NCBI RefSeq assembly: GCF_045679555.1
Contig: NC_092087.1
Span: 79,663,305-79,727,304, forward strand
Direction: 5' to 3'
Length of the DNA: 64,000 nt
From: Salvelinus alpinus
Taxonomy: Eukaryota > Chordata > Actinopteri > Salmoniformes > Salmonidae
A model generated the notes under the pieces. It was not told the origin of the DNA, did not search any database, and saw nothing but the letters and a program-made list of their open reading frames with translations. Below, one piece after another: positions 9,160 through 22,482 of this stretch. A program made the translations under genes and the position numbers. The number at the start of each line of letters is the position of its first letter. The first letter of the stretch is position 1.

Positions 9160-12100
9160 CAATTGTGTTTTTTGTTCGTTTCTTGAGTTGTTTGGAACTT
9201 ATTTTTTTTACTTATTTTGTACATAATGTTGCCGCTACCATCTCTCATGACCAAAAATAACTTCTGGACATCAGAACTGCGATTACTCACCACGGACTGG
9301 CAGAATCCTTTTTTTTTCTTTAACAAATCCGACAAGCCCGACGTGAATGACATACTGCTTTTCCGGGAACAGGCCCAGATCCCCGTGATTTGTGTGAAGA
9401 GAAGGTGGAGAAAAAGTGGCCAGAGGCTGGTCTGCCTTCTGAGAATTAGTAGGCGATCGAATAAACCCCCACTTCCTTCCATTCTGCTAGCAAACGTGCA
9501 GTCTTTGTAAAGTAAAATAGATGACCTACGCGGAAGATTAAACAACCAACGGGACATTCAAAACTGTAATATCTTATGCTTTACGGAGTCGTGGCTGAAC
9601 GACGACATTATCAACATACAGCTGGCTATCCGGCAGGATAGAACAGCGGCGTCAGGTAAGACAAGGGGCGGTGGACTATATATTTTTGTAAATAACAACT
9701 GGTGCACGATATCTAAGGAAGTCTCGAGCTATTGCCCTCCTGAGGTAGAATATCTCACGATAAGCTGTAGACCACACTATCTACCTAGAGAGTTTTCATC
9801 TGTATTTTTTGTAGCTGTCTACATACCAACACGGACTGAGGCTGGCACTAAGACCGCATTGAATGAACTGTATTCTGCCATAAGCAAACAGGAAAACGCT
9901 CACCTGGAGATGGCGCACCTAGTAGCCGGGGACTTGAATGCAGGGAAACTTAAATCCATCTTACCAAATTTCTATCAGCATGTTAAATGTGCAACCAGAG
10001 GGAAAGAAACTCTGGACCACCTTTACTCCACACACAGAGACGCATACAAAACTCTCCCTCACCCGCCATTTGGCAAATCTGACCATAATTCTATCCTCCT
10101 GATTCCTGCTTACAAGCAAAAATTTAAGCAGGACACACCAGTGACATGATCAATAAAAAAGTGATCAGATGAAGCAGCTGCTAAGCTACCGGACTGTTTT
10201 ACTAGCACAGACTGGAATATGTTCCGGAATTCCTCCAATGACATTGAGGAGTACACCACGTCTGTCATTGGCTACATCAATAAGTGCATCAATGACGTCA
10301 TCCCCACAGTGATCGTACGCACATACCCCAACCAGAAGCCATGGACTACAGGCAACATCTGCACTGAGCTAAAGGCTAGAGGTGCCGCTTTCAAGGAGCG
10401 GGACGCTAACCCGGAAGCTTATAATAAATCCCGCTATGCCCTCCGACAAACCATCAAACAGGCAAAGCATCAATACAGGACTAAGATCAAATCGTAGTAC
10501 ACCGGCTCTGACGCTCGTCGGATGTGGCAGGGCTTGCAAACCTTTACAGACTATAAAGGGAAACACAGCCGAGAGCTGCCCAGTGACACGAGTCTACCAG
10601 ATGAGCTAAACTACTTCTATGCTCGCTTCGAGGCAAATAACACTGAAACACGCATGAGAGCAAAAGCTGTTCAGGAAGACTGTGTGATCACGCTCTCTGC
10701 AGCCGATGAGTAAGACCTTTAAACAGGTCAACATTCACAAGATCGCAGGGCTTGACGGATTACCAGGACATGTACTGCAAGCAGGTGCTGACCAACTGGC
10801 AAGTGTCTTCACTGACATTTTCAACCTCTCCCTGTCCGTAATACCAACATGTTTAAAGCAGACCACCATAGTCCCTGTGCTCAAGAACACTAAGGTAACC
10901 TGCCTAAATGACTACCGACCCGTAGCACTTACGTCTGTAGCTATGAAGTGCTTTGAAAGGCAGGTCATGGCTCACATCAACACCATTATCCCAGAAACCC
11001 TAGACCCACTCCAATTTGCATACCGCCCTAACAGATCCACAGATGATGCAATTTTATTGCACTCCACACTGCCCTTTCCCACCTGGACAAAAGAACACCC
11101 ATGTGAGAATGCTATTCTTTGACTACAGCTCAGCGTTCAACACCATAGTGCCCTCTAAACTCATCAATAAGCTAAGGACCCTGGGACTAAACACTTCCCT
11201 CTGCAACTGGATCCTGGACTTCCTGACTGGCTGCCCGCAGGTGGTAAGGGTAGGTAACAACACATCCACCACACTGATCCTCAACACAGGGGGCCATCAG
11301 GGGTGCGTGCCCAGTCCCCTCCTGTACTCCCTGTTCACTCATGACTGCATGGCCAGGCACGACTCCAACACCATCATTAAGTTTGTCGACGACACAACAG
11401 TGGTAGGCCTGACCACCGACAACGGCGAGACAGCCTATAGGGAGGAGGTCAGAGACCATGCCATGTGGTGCAAGGACAACAACCATTCCCTCAACGTGAT
11501 CAAGACAAAGGAGATGATTGTGGACTACAGGAAAGAGAGGACCGAGCATTCCCCTATTCTCATCGACGGGGCTGTACTGGAGCAGGTTGAGAGCTTCAAG
11601 TTCCTTGGTGTCCAAATCACCAACAAACTAACATGGTCCAAGCACACCAAGACAGTCGTGAAGCGGGCACGACAAAACCTATTCCCCCTCAGGAGACTGA
11701 AAAGATTTGGCATGGGTCCTCATATTCTCAAAATGTTCTACAGCTGCACCATCGAGAGTATCCTGACTGGTTGCATCACTGCCCGGTATGGCAACTGCTC
11801 AGCCTCCAACTGCAAGGCACTACAGAGGGTAGCGTGAACGGCCTAGTACATCACTGGGGCCAAGCTTCCTGCCATCCAGGGCCTCTATACCAGGCGGTGT
11901 CAGTTGTGTCAGGCCTTAAAAATTGTCAAAGACTCCAGCCACCCTAGTCATAGACTGTTTTCTCTGCTACCGCATGGCAAGCGGTACCGGAGCGCCAACT
12001 CTAGGTCCAAGAGGCTTTTAAACAGCGTCTACCCCCAAGGCATAAGATCCAGAACATCTAATCAAACGGCTACCCAGACTATTTGCATCCCCCCCTTTAC

Positions 12101-12394
12101 ACCGCTGCTACTTTCTATGGTTATCATCTATGCATAGTCACTTTAATAACTCCACCTACATGTACATATTACCTCAACTAACCGGTGCACCTGCACATTG
12201 ACTCTGTACCCCCCTGTATATAGTCTCGCTATTGTTATTTTACTGCTGCTCTTTAATTACTTGTTACTTTTATTTCTTATTCTTATTCATATTTGTTTTT
12301 AACTGCATTGTTGTTTAGGGGCTCGTAAGTAAGTGTTTCACTGTAAGGTCTACACCTGTATTCGGTGCAATTGACTAATAAAATTTGATTTGAT
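9160..12394 (+). mobile_element. Rex1-like LINE, nearly full length, defective
   Basis: A non-LTR retrotransposon with an endonuclease region (about 9,500-10,150: FTESWLNDD, VAGDLNAG, KSDHNSILL) and a reverse transcriptase (about 10,730-11,840: [48 protein letters not shown]). The FVDD catalytic box is intact. The reading frame is broken by several stops and frame changes (for example after NVQSL at 9,510 and near 10,497 and 10,712). The 3' end is the repeated AATTTGATTTGAT tail. The assignment to Rex1/Babar rests on the RT motif pattern. Confidence 0.85.
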
Positions 12395-12711
12395 TCCTAC
12401 CTATAACTACATCTAAAGTATGAACATACTGTATGAGTAAGGTCTGACATTTCCCCACTGGACATTGACCATGTTAACATGAGCACAGCAGTCTGGATTG
12501 TAGCTCATATCCCACATACGGTCTTATTCGGGATGAGCTCTTTACATGCATTTTGATATCCCGCTCATGAGTATCCCTGTATCCATGAATAAACAGAATA
12601 TTCCTCATTTAAGTGTATGGGTTAAATGGAATAGTAACTGAAATATGGACACTGACGGCAGGACTATGCACGCGAGAGGGTAGCTCCAGGTCATCTATAA
12701 ATCTATGCTAG
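12395..12711. other. Non-coding host segment
   Basis: No gene is seen. The first 70 bases (CATCTAAAGTATGAACATA) align with 55,030-55,090 downstream of the 55-kb gene. This shows that the Rex1-like LINE inserted into 3' flank of a family member. Confidence 0.5.
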
Positions 12712-13085
12712 GTTAAGCTCCGCCTTATCTCAGCTCAATGGTCACGATAACAACACCCACCCGTAGCACACGCTCCAGCAGGTATATCTCACTGGTCGTC
12801 CCCAAAGCCAACACCTCCTTTGGCCGCCTTTCCTTCCAGTTCTCTGCTGCCAATGACTGGAATGAATTGCAAAAATCGCTGAAGTTGGAGACCTATATTT
12901 CCCTCACTAACTTTAAACATCAGCTATCTGAGCAGCTTACCGATCGCTGCAGCTGTTCACAGCCCATCTGTAAATAGCCCATCCAATCTACCTACCGCAT
13001 CCCCATATTGTTTATATTTACTTTTCTGCACACCAGTATTTCTACTTGCACATCCTCATCTGCTCATCTATCACTCCAGTGTTAA
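12712..13085 (+). mobile_element. LINE 3' fragment, same family as 6.3-kb piece
   Basis: The plus strand encodes the same C-terminal block (SRYISLVVPKANTSFGRLSF, NDWNELQKSLKLET, QLSEQLTDRC) as the minus-strand piece at 6,344-7,245, but in the opposite orientation. It lacks the 3' tail and abuts a Tc1 remnant. Confidence 0.7.
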
Positions 13086-13093
13086 TTTGCTAG

Positions 13094-13386
13094 AGTGGGG
13101 TAACATCTCACAGCAAGAACTGGCAAATCTGGTACAGTCCATGAGGAGATGCACTGCAGTACTTAATGCAGCAGGTGGCCACACCAGATTCTGACTGTTA
13201 CTTTTGATTTTGTCTCCCCCTTTGTTCAGGGACACATAATTCCATTTCTGTTAGTCATGTCTATGGAACTTGTTCAGTTTGTCTCAGTTGTAGAATCTTA
13301 TGTTCATACAAATATTTACACGTTAAGTTTGCTGAAAATAAACAGGTGACAGTGAGAGGAAGTTTCTTTTTTGCAGAGTTTATTAA
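13094..13386 (+). mobile_element. Tc1-like transposon, 3' remnant
   Basis: It begins in the transposase C-terminus (GTAACATCTCACAGCAAGA, with a decayed ELANLVQSMRR reading) and continues to the terminal repeat (GTTTCTTTTTTGCAGAGTTTATT). It is the same family as 48,195-49,328. Confidence 0.7.
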
Positions 13387-14846
13387 CTTCAGTTGCAGTG
13401 AAATGATAAAAATGTATCTTTACATTGTCTTGGGAACAGGAGTGGATATATATTTCTATCAGCGTCTCAGGGAAAATGCGAATGGACGTGTAATGTGCAA
13501 GCAGACAGCATTTCAACCACATAAAATACACACCCAAGACTAACTGAAGTAACAATTCTCAGCTTTCCATTTCCTTAAAATCTGTCAGAATTACATTTGG
13601 CACAGGACCAATGTTTCCACTGTGTTCTAGCATGCTACCTGGTCCTTAATTTTACCTGTTAAGATTACTAATGCATTCATTCTATCAACGTAAGACATTT
13701 GTGAGCACTACTTTAGTCTTCTGAGGCAACAAGTTATGACAGAAGAGAAGCTGCATGTATGAAACTATAGTTGACAAATGGCCTACCTAATGTAAGCAGA
13801 AACCTGTCTAAATTAGGGGTGAAAGTAGCCATTAAGCTCAGTTATGGTGGATCAAACTGAGCAGGTAGCCCACTTTAAATTGATTTGTTTGAGAGTCAGA
13901 CAACCATGAGATACGAAACGGAGCCTGTGCATACCACAAAAACAGAATTCAGAGGTTTACATGCCACAGTAGCCCATCTCCGGGGTACAAGCTTTCTCAG
14001 GTTTTTGTAAAACAGGATTTGATGTTTACATGTCAACACAAAATAAATACTTCAGTATCCCGAGTAACGGAATATTGATGTAAACGTGGTCAGTGGCTTT
14101 AACGTAGATCCAATCTTGGGATTTGTCAACCAGCAGCAAAGATACAAATAAATTATATATTTGAAATCCAAAAGATTAGGAACTGTGAACCACATTCCCT
14201 TTTACTACAAATTGCAATGGCAACTAACACTGTTCTCAACCAGCAAGCCAAAGGTAGACATTAAACACAGTATTTCAAAACACAAGGAGGCACTTTTAAA
14301 GGTACAATATTTTATTGTTTTACAAGTAATGCAGGGTAGCATGAGCAGCAGCAACTCTCTGTCCGACGCAAAAGCATACAGTGGAAGCTTAAAGTGTCAG
14401 CAACAACTCAGAATTGTTATCCAAAGGATGAATCTACCATTGCAATTCTGTTGATAGATGATTAGTACAAAGGATTTCAAAATCAGAACGCAGTTCAGAT
14501 GACTGTAAAAAAATGTACATGACATTGCATCCCAGTAGCTGTTCCCTTGTGGTGGGGTTCCTTTAGCAGGTTGTCAGTTTTTAGCAGGTGGGGATATGCT
14601 TGGTTCAGAGATGCCAACGTCACTACGGTCCTTGAGAGCATCTCCGCTATCAAAAAGGTATAACCTCCCCAGTGGTGTGGCAGGTTTGGGAGTAGACAGT
14701 TTTGCCATTCTCATACACCGATTTGTAACTATATTGGGATGAGAATTGGCTGTTCAAAGATGCTGCCTTGAACGCTGCTGGAGCTGACACATTGGGTGCT
14801 TTCATTGTCACCGTCAGACCCAAAATCCTGAGAAACATCACTGCTG

Positions 14847-17028
14847 CTAAAATCCATGTTGCTTGAGGAGTTGGCCCTCCTGTTCAAGGCCTGTGGCTCC
14901 TGCCGAGGCAAGGGCGCCTGTGGCTCCTGCCGAGGCAAGGTGGCCTGTGGCTCCTGCCGAGGCAAGGGCGCCTGTGGCTCCTGCCGAGGCAAGGGCGCCT
15001 GTGGCTCCTGCCGAGGCAAGGGCGCCTGTGGCTCCTGCCGAGGCAAGGGCGCCTGTGGCTCCTGCCGAGGCAAGGGCGCCTGTGGCTCCTGCCGAGGCAA
15101 GGTGGCCTGTGGCTCCTGCCGAGGCAAGGTGGCCTGTGGCTCCTGCCGAGGCAAGGTGGCCTGTGGCTCCTGCCGAGGCAAGGTGGCCTGTGGCTCCTGC
15201 CGAGGCAAGGTGGCCTGTGGCTCCTGCCGAGGCAAGGGCGCCTGTGGCTCCTGCCGAGGCAAGGGCGCCTGTGGCTCCTGCCGAGGCAAGGGCGCCTGTG
15301 GCTCCTGCCGAGGCAAGGGCGCCTGTGGCTCCTGCCGAGGCAAGGGCGCCTGTGGCTCCTGCCGAGGCAAGGGCGCCTGTGGCTCCTGCCGAGGCAAGGG
15401 CGCCTGTGGCTCCTGCCGAGGCAAGGGCGCCTGTGGCTCCTGCCGAGGCAAGGGCGCCTGTGGCTCCTGCCGAGGCAAGGGCCCCTGTGGCTCCTGCCGA
15501 GGCAAGGGCACCTGTGGCTCCTGCCGAGGCTTTTGAACCAGATTCCGCACTTGATGAGGCAAAGTGGCCGGTTGCTTCACCTAAGGTATTTGGGCCAGTC
15601 GTGACACTTGCTGAGGCATTATGGGTTGCTGCTTCTGCTGAGGAACGGGAGTCGGATACTTCACCCAAGGCATTTGTGCCAATCGTGAATTTTGATGAAG
15701 CATTGTGGCCAGTTGCTTCCCCTAAGGTATTTGGGCCAGTCGTGACACTTGCTGAGGCATTGTGGGTGGCTGCTTCCGAGGCATTACGGGTGGCCGCTTG
15801 CATGGCACTGTGTCCAGTTGCTTCCGCTGCCGAGGCATGGTGGCCAGTTGCTTCCGAGGCACTGTGGCCATTTGCTTCACCTAAGGTATTTGGGCCAGTC
15901 CTGACGCTTGTTGAAGCATTGTGGCCAGTTGCTTCACCTAAGGTATTTGGGCCAGTCGTGACGCTTGCTGAGGCATTATGAGTGGCCGCTTCCGAGGCAT
16001 TACGGGTGGCCGCTTGCGTGGCACTGTGTCTAGTTGCTTCCGCTGCCGAGGCACCGTGGCCAGCTGCTTCACCTAAGGTATTTGGGCCAGTCGTAGCGCT
16101 TGATGAAGCATTGTGGCCAGTTGCTTCAGCTAAGGTATTTGGGCCAGTCGTGACACTAGCTGAGGCATTGTGGGTGGCTGCTTCCGAGGCATTACGGGTG
16201 GCCGCTTGCGTGGCACTGTGTCCAGTTGCTTCCGCTGCCGAGGCATGGTGGCCAATTGCTTCCGAGGCACTGTGGCCATTTGCTTCACCTAAGGTATTTG
16301 AGCCAGTCGTGAGGCTTGTTGTAGCATTGTAGCCAGTTGCTTCACCTAAGGTATTTGGGCCAGTCGTGACGCTTGCTGAGGCATTATGGGTTGCCGCTTG
16401 CGCGGCACTGTGTCCAGTTGCTTCCGCTGCCGAGGCACTGTGGCCAGCTGCTTCACCTAAGGTATTTGGGCCAGTCGTGGCGCTTGATGAAGCATTGTGG
16501 CACGTTGCTTCAGCTAAGGTATTTGGGCCAGTTGTGATGCTTGCTGAGGCATTGTGGGTGACTGCTTCTGCTGCTGAGGCACGGGATCCGGTTGCTCCAC
16601 CTAAGGTATTTGCGCCAGTCGTGACGCTTGCTGAGGCATTACGGGTGGCTGCTTCACCTGCCGAGGCACGGGAGCCGGTAGCTTCCGCTGCATTGTGGCC
16701 AGTTCTTTTTAATTGATTTTGGGGAATATATCTATAATTACCTACAAAAGAAAATAAAAAGTTTCAAATCGTAAAATGCCAGCATTTGAAGTTCTGCCAT
16801 TTATACAGTGTTACTTTTACTGAATTAAATGTGCAGAACAAAACATACCTTTAGGTGGAGGATAACAGGTTATCCCTCCAATTAGCAGGCAACAAATCCA
16901 AGAAATTCTAAATAAAAATAAAAACATCCTAGTCAGTTAAATACACCTACCTGTAAAACATGGAAGACAAGGGAAACAAACTAGAGCCATACAACTTACC
17001 TCAAAGACATTTCAAAACTCACTGCCAT
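14847..17028 (-). CDS. Secreted Ala/Ser/Thr-rich repeat protein, frame-switched family copy 2
   Basis: Three exons at 17,000-17,028, 16,849-16,907 and 14,847-16,741, with the same splice sites and phases as copy 1, give 660 aa. Signal peptide, NAS-sequon repeats and ALASAGATG array are as in copy 1, but with about 24 minisatellite repeats and one 57-bp repeat fewer. Every length change is a multiple of three, so the switched frame stays open to the same QLLKQHGF end. This is compatible with a translated product but is also expected for a repeat-unit change in any frame. The flank, promoter and polyadenylation signal are practically identical to copy 1. Confidence 0.5.
14891..15530. repeat. 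27-bp minisatellite, about 24 copies
   Basis: Same monomer and variants as at 1,376-2,150. The order of GC- and TG-type monomers differs: a run of five TG-type repeats sits at 15,100-15,230 and one lies near the left end, against seven and one-plus in unit 1. It is length-variable between otherwise identical units. Confidence 0.95.
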
Positions 17029-17427
17029 TATTCTCATCAAAACCTCAGTATTCAGAACTAATAGTAGCCAGAAGCCTTACCAGGAGATCCCTGATATTGT
17101 ATCTGATTGTCTTTTTTGCTGCGCCTTACAAAGGAATCCTAGACCCTTCTAATCTGGCTGGTTAATTAGGTACACCTGCAAGCCACTGAACATAATTTCC
17201 ATTGGTCCAATTTCCCAATTGAGATTAGGTTCGCTTGATTTCATTCAGCTGGTGTGCTGGAGGGTTTGCGCATCATGGACAAATCCAATGGTTTTAAAGA
17301 GTGAACTCTACCTACCCATTGCACTGGGTGAGCTTAATCAAGTGCACCTTTATTTCATGCTAATTAAGATCCTGCCAGGGGCTTTTGCAGGTGCAACCTC
17401 AGTGGTCCGGTAGAAGTGTGTTGTGCA

Positions 17428-19346
17428 AAGATATATTTTAGATTTTTCAAAGTAGCCTCACTTTGCCTTGATTACAGATTTGCACACTCTTGGCATTCTC
17501 TCAACCAGCTTCATCTGGAATGATTTTCCAACAGTCTTGAAGGAGTTCCCACATTTGCTGAGCACTTGTTGGCTGCTTTTCCTTCACTCTATGGTCCAAC
17601 TCATGCCAAACCATCTCAATTGGGTTGAGGTCGGGTGATTATGGAGGCCAGGTCATCTGATGCAGCACTCCATCACTCTCCTTCTTGGTCAAATAGACCT
17701 TACACAGTCTGGAGGTGTGTTGGGTCATTGTCCTATTGAAAAACAAACGATAGTCCCACTAAGCGCAAACCAGATGGGATGGTGTATAGCTACAGAATGT
17801 TGTGGTAGCCAGTGTACCTTGAATTCTAAATAAATCACAGACTGTGTCACCAAGAAAGCACCCCTACATCATCACACCTCGTCCTCCATGCTTCATGGTG
17901 GAAACCAGACATGCGGAGATCATCCGTTCACCCACGGGGGTTGGTCTTGTTTTGGTTACTACATGATTCCATATGTGACTCACCACCTGGATTCGGTCTT
18001 ATGTAGTAAAATGTGAAATGGTGTTTTTTTACATCTGCTAAAAGTAGAGACTCAGAGCTACAAAATGGTATATCATACACAGCATTTGAGGAACAATGGG
18101 AAAGTACTTCTGCTTTGAAAGTTGATCAACATTTAATCTCACTTTTGAGAAAATCCCCTTTGAATGTTTTGGTATCTAGTTTAGAGCTCTTCTTTGTCTA
18201 CACCCATTCAGCATCGTTCACACCCTCTTAATAAGCTTTAGCCCCACCCATCTTGTTTCGCTTTCAGAGCACACACTTGACGCTCTGGCCGATGATTTGT
18301 TTACCTCTGGGTAACATGAAAACAGCCTAACCAGTTCTGCTGAAAACAATTTCATGACGCTTTCTTGCAGACGTTTACTGACACCGGCCATATTCAACGG
18401 GTGTTGTACACACGTCACGTAGCGTTAGCTAACGAGCCAGCCAGCTAACGTTAGCTAGTTAAACAACAATGAACAAAGTGGCAACAATGCCACAGTGCTG
18501 GGAGCTAACCAACCAGGTCCAATGTTAGCTAGCTAACATTAGGCTCTAACTAGACAAGCAAACGGCTCTGGGAAACAAATAATAACGTCAGCTAGGGAAC
18601 CAGCCAGCTAACAGTACACTTTAGCTTGAAATGAAACCACTTTGTCAAAATTAGAAATGTGTCATATCTGAAAATGTAGTTAGCTAATGCTAGACTATAA
18701 ACATGCATCATGGACGCGTCTCCCTGTCAGGAATGCCATACCACGGTTGCACGGTTTGAAGATGTAATCCGGAGACAGGTGTTTTCTCCATCTCTTTAGC
18801 TATCATACTCCAATTCCACTGAAAACGGAGAGCAACACTTATGCAGCTCCACTATACAAAACATTTTTTTTTAAAGCGGCGTTCGACGGTATTACCAAAA
18901 AAGACTGACGAGCACAAATAGACAGACAACTTCAATATGGCAGACCAATCCGAACTCCTCTCTCTGCATGTCCAGCCCACTCATTATCTCAGACAATCAT
19001 GGCTAGTGAGAAGTTTGCTTACTTTTACTGTGGCTTAACCAGCAAGGCTCATAATTTAACAATTGTATTTGTATTTACAGATGGCATACATGTTTGTTAT
19101 TAAGGCACATGAATGTTCGCAAGTTCGAGAAGGAATTTCTGCCAAGAAACGCATTTTGATTTTTACGTTCAAACGGCTCTCCTGTGAAGTCGTGACTTGC
19201 GACATACGCCTAGTTTCCTGAATCGGGTCACATATGTGTTATTTCATAGTTTTGATGTCTTCACTATTATTCTACAATGTAGAAAATAGTAAAAATAAAG
19301 AAAACCCTTGAATGAGTAGGTGTGTCCAAATTTGAGTGCTACTGCA
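17428..19346 (-). mobile_element. Tc1-like relic of unit 2
   Basis: Copy of 4,105-6,023 with the same internal deletion and the same insertion (17,978-19,230, flanked by CATATGTG). Confidence 0.75.
17978..19230. mobile_element. 1.25-kb element with 8-bp target duplication, unit 2
   Basis: Copy of 4,655-5,907, flanked by CATATGTG on both sides. It has no credible ORF. Confidence 0.6.
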
Positions 19347-19666
19347 TGGTAGACAAGAGATTGTCTGACAACACAGAATTTACATATTTTACATAAAAGC
19401 AGACCATTGAATGCATATACAATTTCGTCACGTGTCATGAGTCTTTAGCCAAACAGGCAGTCGACTACAGCAGGCAAATGTGTTCATTTGTGTCAATGTT
19501 TGTGAATGAGTTCCATGTGACACATTATGCTAGCTAAGCTTCCCTGCTAGTTCCTTGCCGGCTTCATCATTGGAACTGGATGGATCCATTTAAGGTCTGA
19601 GTTCTCATACTATGTAGTTAGATGATTTCACCAAACAAATCTTGGTTTAGAAAAATGTACTTGTTC

Positions 19667-20568
19667 TTATTTTTTTTATTTTACCTTTATTTAACCAGTT
19701 AGGTCAGTTGAGAACAAGTTCTCATTTACAACTGCGACCTGGCCAAGATAAAGCAAAGCAGTGCGACAAAAACAACCACACAGATACACATGGGATAAAC
19801 AAACGTACATTCAACACAATAGAAAATCTGTATACAGTGTGTGCAAATTAAGTAAGGAGGTACGGCAATAAATAGGCCAATAGTGGCAAAGTAGTTAAAA
19901 TTTAGCAATTTACACTGGAGTGATATATGTCCAGATGAGGATGTGCAAGTTGAAATACTGGTGTGCAAAAGAGCAGAAAAACAAAAACAAATATGGGGAT
20001 GAGGTAGGTAGTTGGTTGGATGGGCTATTTACAGATGGGCTGTGTACAGCTGCAGCGATCGGTAAGCTGCTCTGACAGCTGACGCTTAAAGTTAGTGAGA
20101 GAGACATAAGTCTCCAACTTCAGTGATTTTTGCAATTCGTTCCAGTCATTGGTAGCAGAGAACTGGAAGGAAAGGTGGCCAAAGCAGGTGTTGGCTTTGG
20201 GGATGACCAGTGAAATATACCTGCTGGAGCGCGTGCTAGTGGTAGGTGTTGCTATGGTGACCAGTGAGTTGAGATAAGGCGGAGCTATACCTAGCAAAGA
20301 CTTATAGATGACCTGGAGCCAGTGGGTTTGGCGACGAATATGTAGCGAGGACCAGCCAACGAGAGCATACAGGTCTCAGTGGTGGGTAGTATATGGGGCT
20401 TTGGTGACAAAACGGATGGCACTGTGATAGACTGCATCCAATTTGCTGAGTAGAGTGTTGGAGGCTATTTTGTAAATGACATCACCGAAGTCAAGGATCG
20501 GTAGGATAGTCAGTTTTACGAGGGTATGCTTGGCAGCATGAGTGAAGGAGGCTTTGTTGACATTCTGT
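19667..20568 (-). mobile_element. LINE 3' end of unit 2
   Basis: Copy of 6,344-7,245: a 5'-truncated CR1/L2-like LINE with its 3' tail at the left edge. Confidence 0.75.
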
Positions 20569-21613
20569 TGTCTGTTTGGGAATATCTTTGTGTATTGATA
20601 GGTTAAACCGTTCCAGGCATTGTAAAAATCAAGTACACTGAATCCATTTTTTAAGACCCTGTGGTACGATAAATGGACTTGCAGGAGGAATGAGCTATAG
20701 GTTAAAAATCTATTGACGCTCATGTGAATCAATAAAGGAAACAACAAAAAAATTATAAATTTAAGCTATAAATTCTATCCATCTTCTTACAAAAGCATTT
20801 GTGACGTCTGAACGGTTTGGCCTACAAACTATTATGACCAATATGGAAAGGGGAGACTCACGAACATGGTTCCGTTTTGCTCTACGACCCCAACAAGTTT
20901 CACAGACTCATCTGAAGGTAACCCATACAAACTAATGGAAGTATGGAGGTAGTTGTACCAACATACATAAAGGGTTAAATATGTGCCATCACCTAGATAT
21001 TGGACATACGTCAAAACTTTGCCATTTATAAAAAGGTGTTATTCAATGTGTTTCTGTGGGCTATAGTAGCAAAGGCAAAATTCTATATTGCGATTAAATG
21101 TTGATACCTAAAGTGTCCCAAAAATTCATACAGCTAATTGATCATGGTTTGAACGTTTAAAAGATGTTAGCTTAGTACTCTCCCTAAGGCTCAGACTGAC
21201 ATTGAAGAATAAGTCTGGATTGTCAACACAGTGTACATATGTCAAGTAGTCCAAAAGTTTTGGGTGACATCTTATGCTAGCTAAACTTCCATGATAGTGC
21301 CTACCAGCTTCCTCTTTGGAACTTAATGGACCCATTTAAGGGCTGAATTCTCATACTACGCAGTTAGATTAATAATTGGTTAAGAAAAATGTACAAGGCT
21401 GAAGACAGTCTATACAGAATATATTTGTTAATTGATAGGTTAAACCGTTCCAGGCCTCGTAAAAATCAAATACACTGGATCCATTCTATAGGAGCCTGAG
21501 GTACAATAAATGGATGAGGAGGAATGGGCTACAGGTGAAGAGTATTGAGGCACGTCAATGTAAAAGGCCCCATCAAAATCCTGTTGCAGCCCATTCAAAA
21601 CGTTCTAGCTTCG
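20569..21613. repeat. Duplicated host flank of unit 2
   Basis: Copy of 7,246-8,290. No gene is seen. Confidence 0.6.
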
Positions 21614-21652
21614 TCTCAATCCACTGCATCCACCTGTCGCCTGCATCCACCT

Positions 21653-21774
21653 GTACACCTGGGCCAGAGCTCCTGACCTAGCTGGTCCTTGAGCATTTCA
21701 TAGTCACCACTCCCCCTGTTGATGAAGAGCAGGATGTGCCCCTTCACCTCTGACTGGTACAGACCCACTGCTGT
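21653..21774 (-). pseudogene. Orphan PDI-like exon, unit 2
   Basis: Identical copy of 8,330-8,451, with the same acceptor and the same loss of similarity after LKDQLG. Confidence 0.45.
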
Positions 21775-21924
21775 CTGTGTGAGAGAGAAAGAGAAAAATA
21801 AAAAGAGAGAGAGCGAGTGACGAAGAGAAAGACAGAGGTGTGGGAAATTGATATCAAAATAGGCATGTGACAGTACATTAACTGTCTGTAGGTATAGTCT
21901 GGTTATATGACTGAACATGAAAGG

Positions 21925-22343
21925 CTAATAATACAAAGATGTGATGCCAAGGTGTAGTTTTAACAAGTAACAAGTTGCAGTTTTAACAAGTGTAAATTTG
22001 CTGTCCAGGTATTTGTAATGCGAGTCAAGCAGGTGATTTCTGATGGAAATTTTGGACGGTTGCTTCTGCCGAGTCATTGTGGACGGTTGCTTCTGCTGAA
22101 GAGGCATGCGAGCCCGCTCCTTTTGTTGCTGGGACATAGGAGCAGGTTCCTTTTAATGAAGTGTGGAGAATATATCTATAATTTAACAAAGACAAAAAAC
22201 AAAGACAAAAAGTTCAAAATAGTAAAATTCCAGAATTTGAAGTCATTGGAACTATACAAAAGCTGTTTTTTTTCAACTTAATTAGTTTGTGTATAACAAA
22301 CAGCTTTAGGTGTAGGATAACAGGTTGTCCCTCCAATGAATAG
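21925..22343 (-). pseudogene. Dead second gene copy of unit 2
   Basis: Copy of 8,602-9,020, with the same lost donor and acceptor. One base differs in exon 2 (GATAAC instead of GATCAC at about 22,318). Confidence 0.65.
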
Positions 22344-22482
22344 ATCAATTGAAGGTCAGCATTCTCATAATATGCAGTTAGTGAATGATTTCAGCAACAG
22401 TACTTGGTTTAGAAAAATGTAGATGTTCAAAGACGATCTGTTGCGTGTAGAGAATATTTCAGTTAATTGACATATTCCCAAC

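Larger units (their letters stand above)
1..13515. repeat. Tandem segmental duplication, unit 1
   Basis: The sequence starting at base 1 restarts at 13,516 and again at 26,839 with only scattered single-base differences. The offset is 13,515 bp to the left of the minisatellite and 13,323 bp to the right. The 192-bp difference is five fewer 27-bp minisatellite repeats plus loss of one 57-bp coding repeat in unit 2. Unit 1 contains, from left to right, a 3' flank, a minus-strand secreted repeat-protein gene, a Tc1 relic with an insertion in it, a LINE 3' end, a duplicated flank, an orphan PDI-like exon, a dead second gene copy, a Rex1-like LINE, another LINE 3' piece and a Tc1 tail. The window starts inside the array, so the true left edge is not visible. 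Confidence 0.95.
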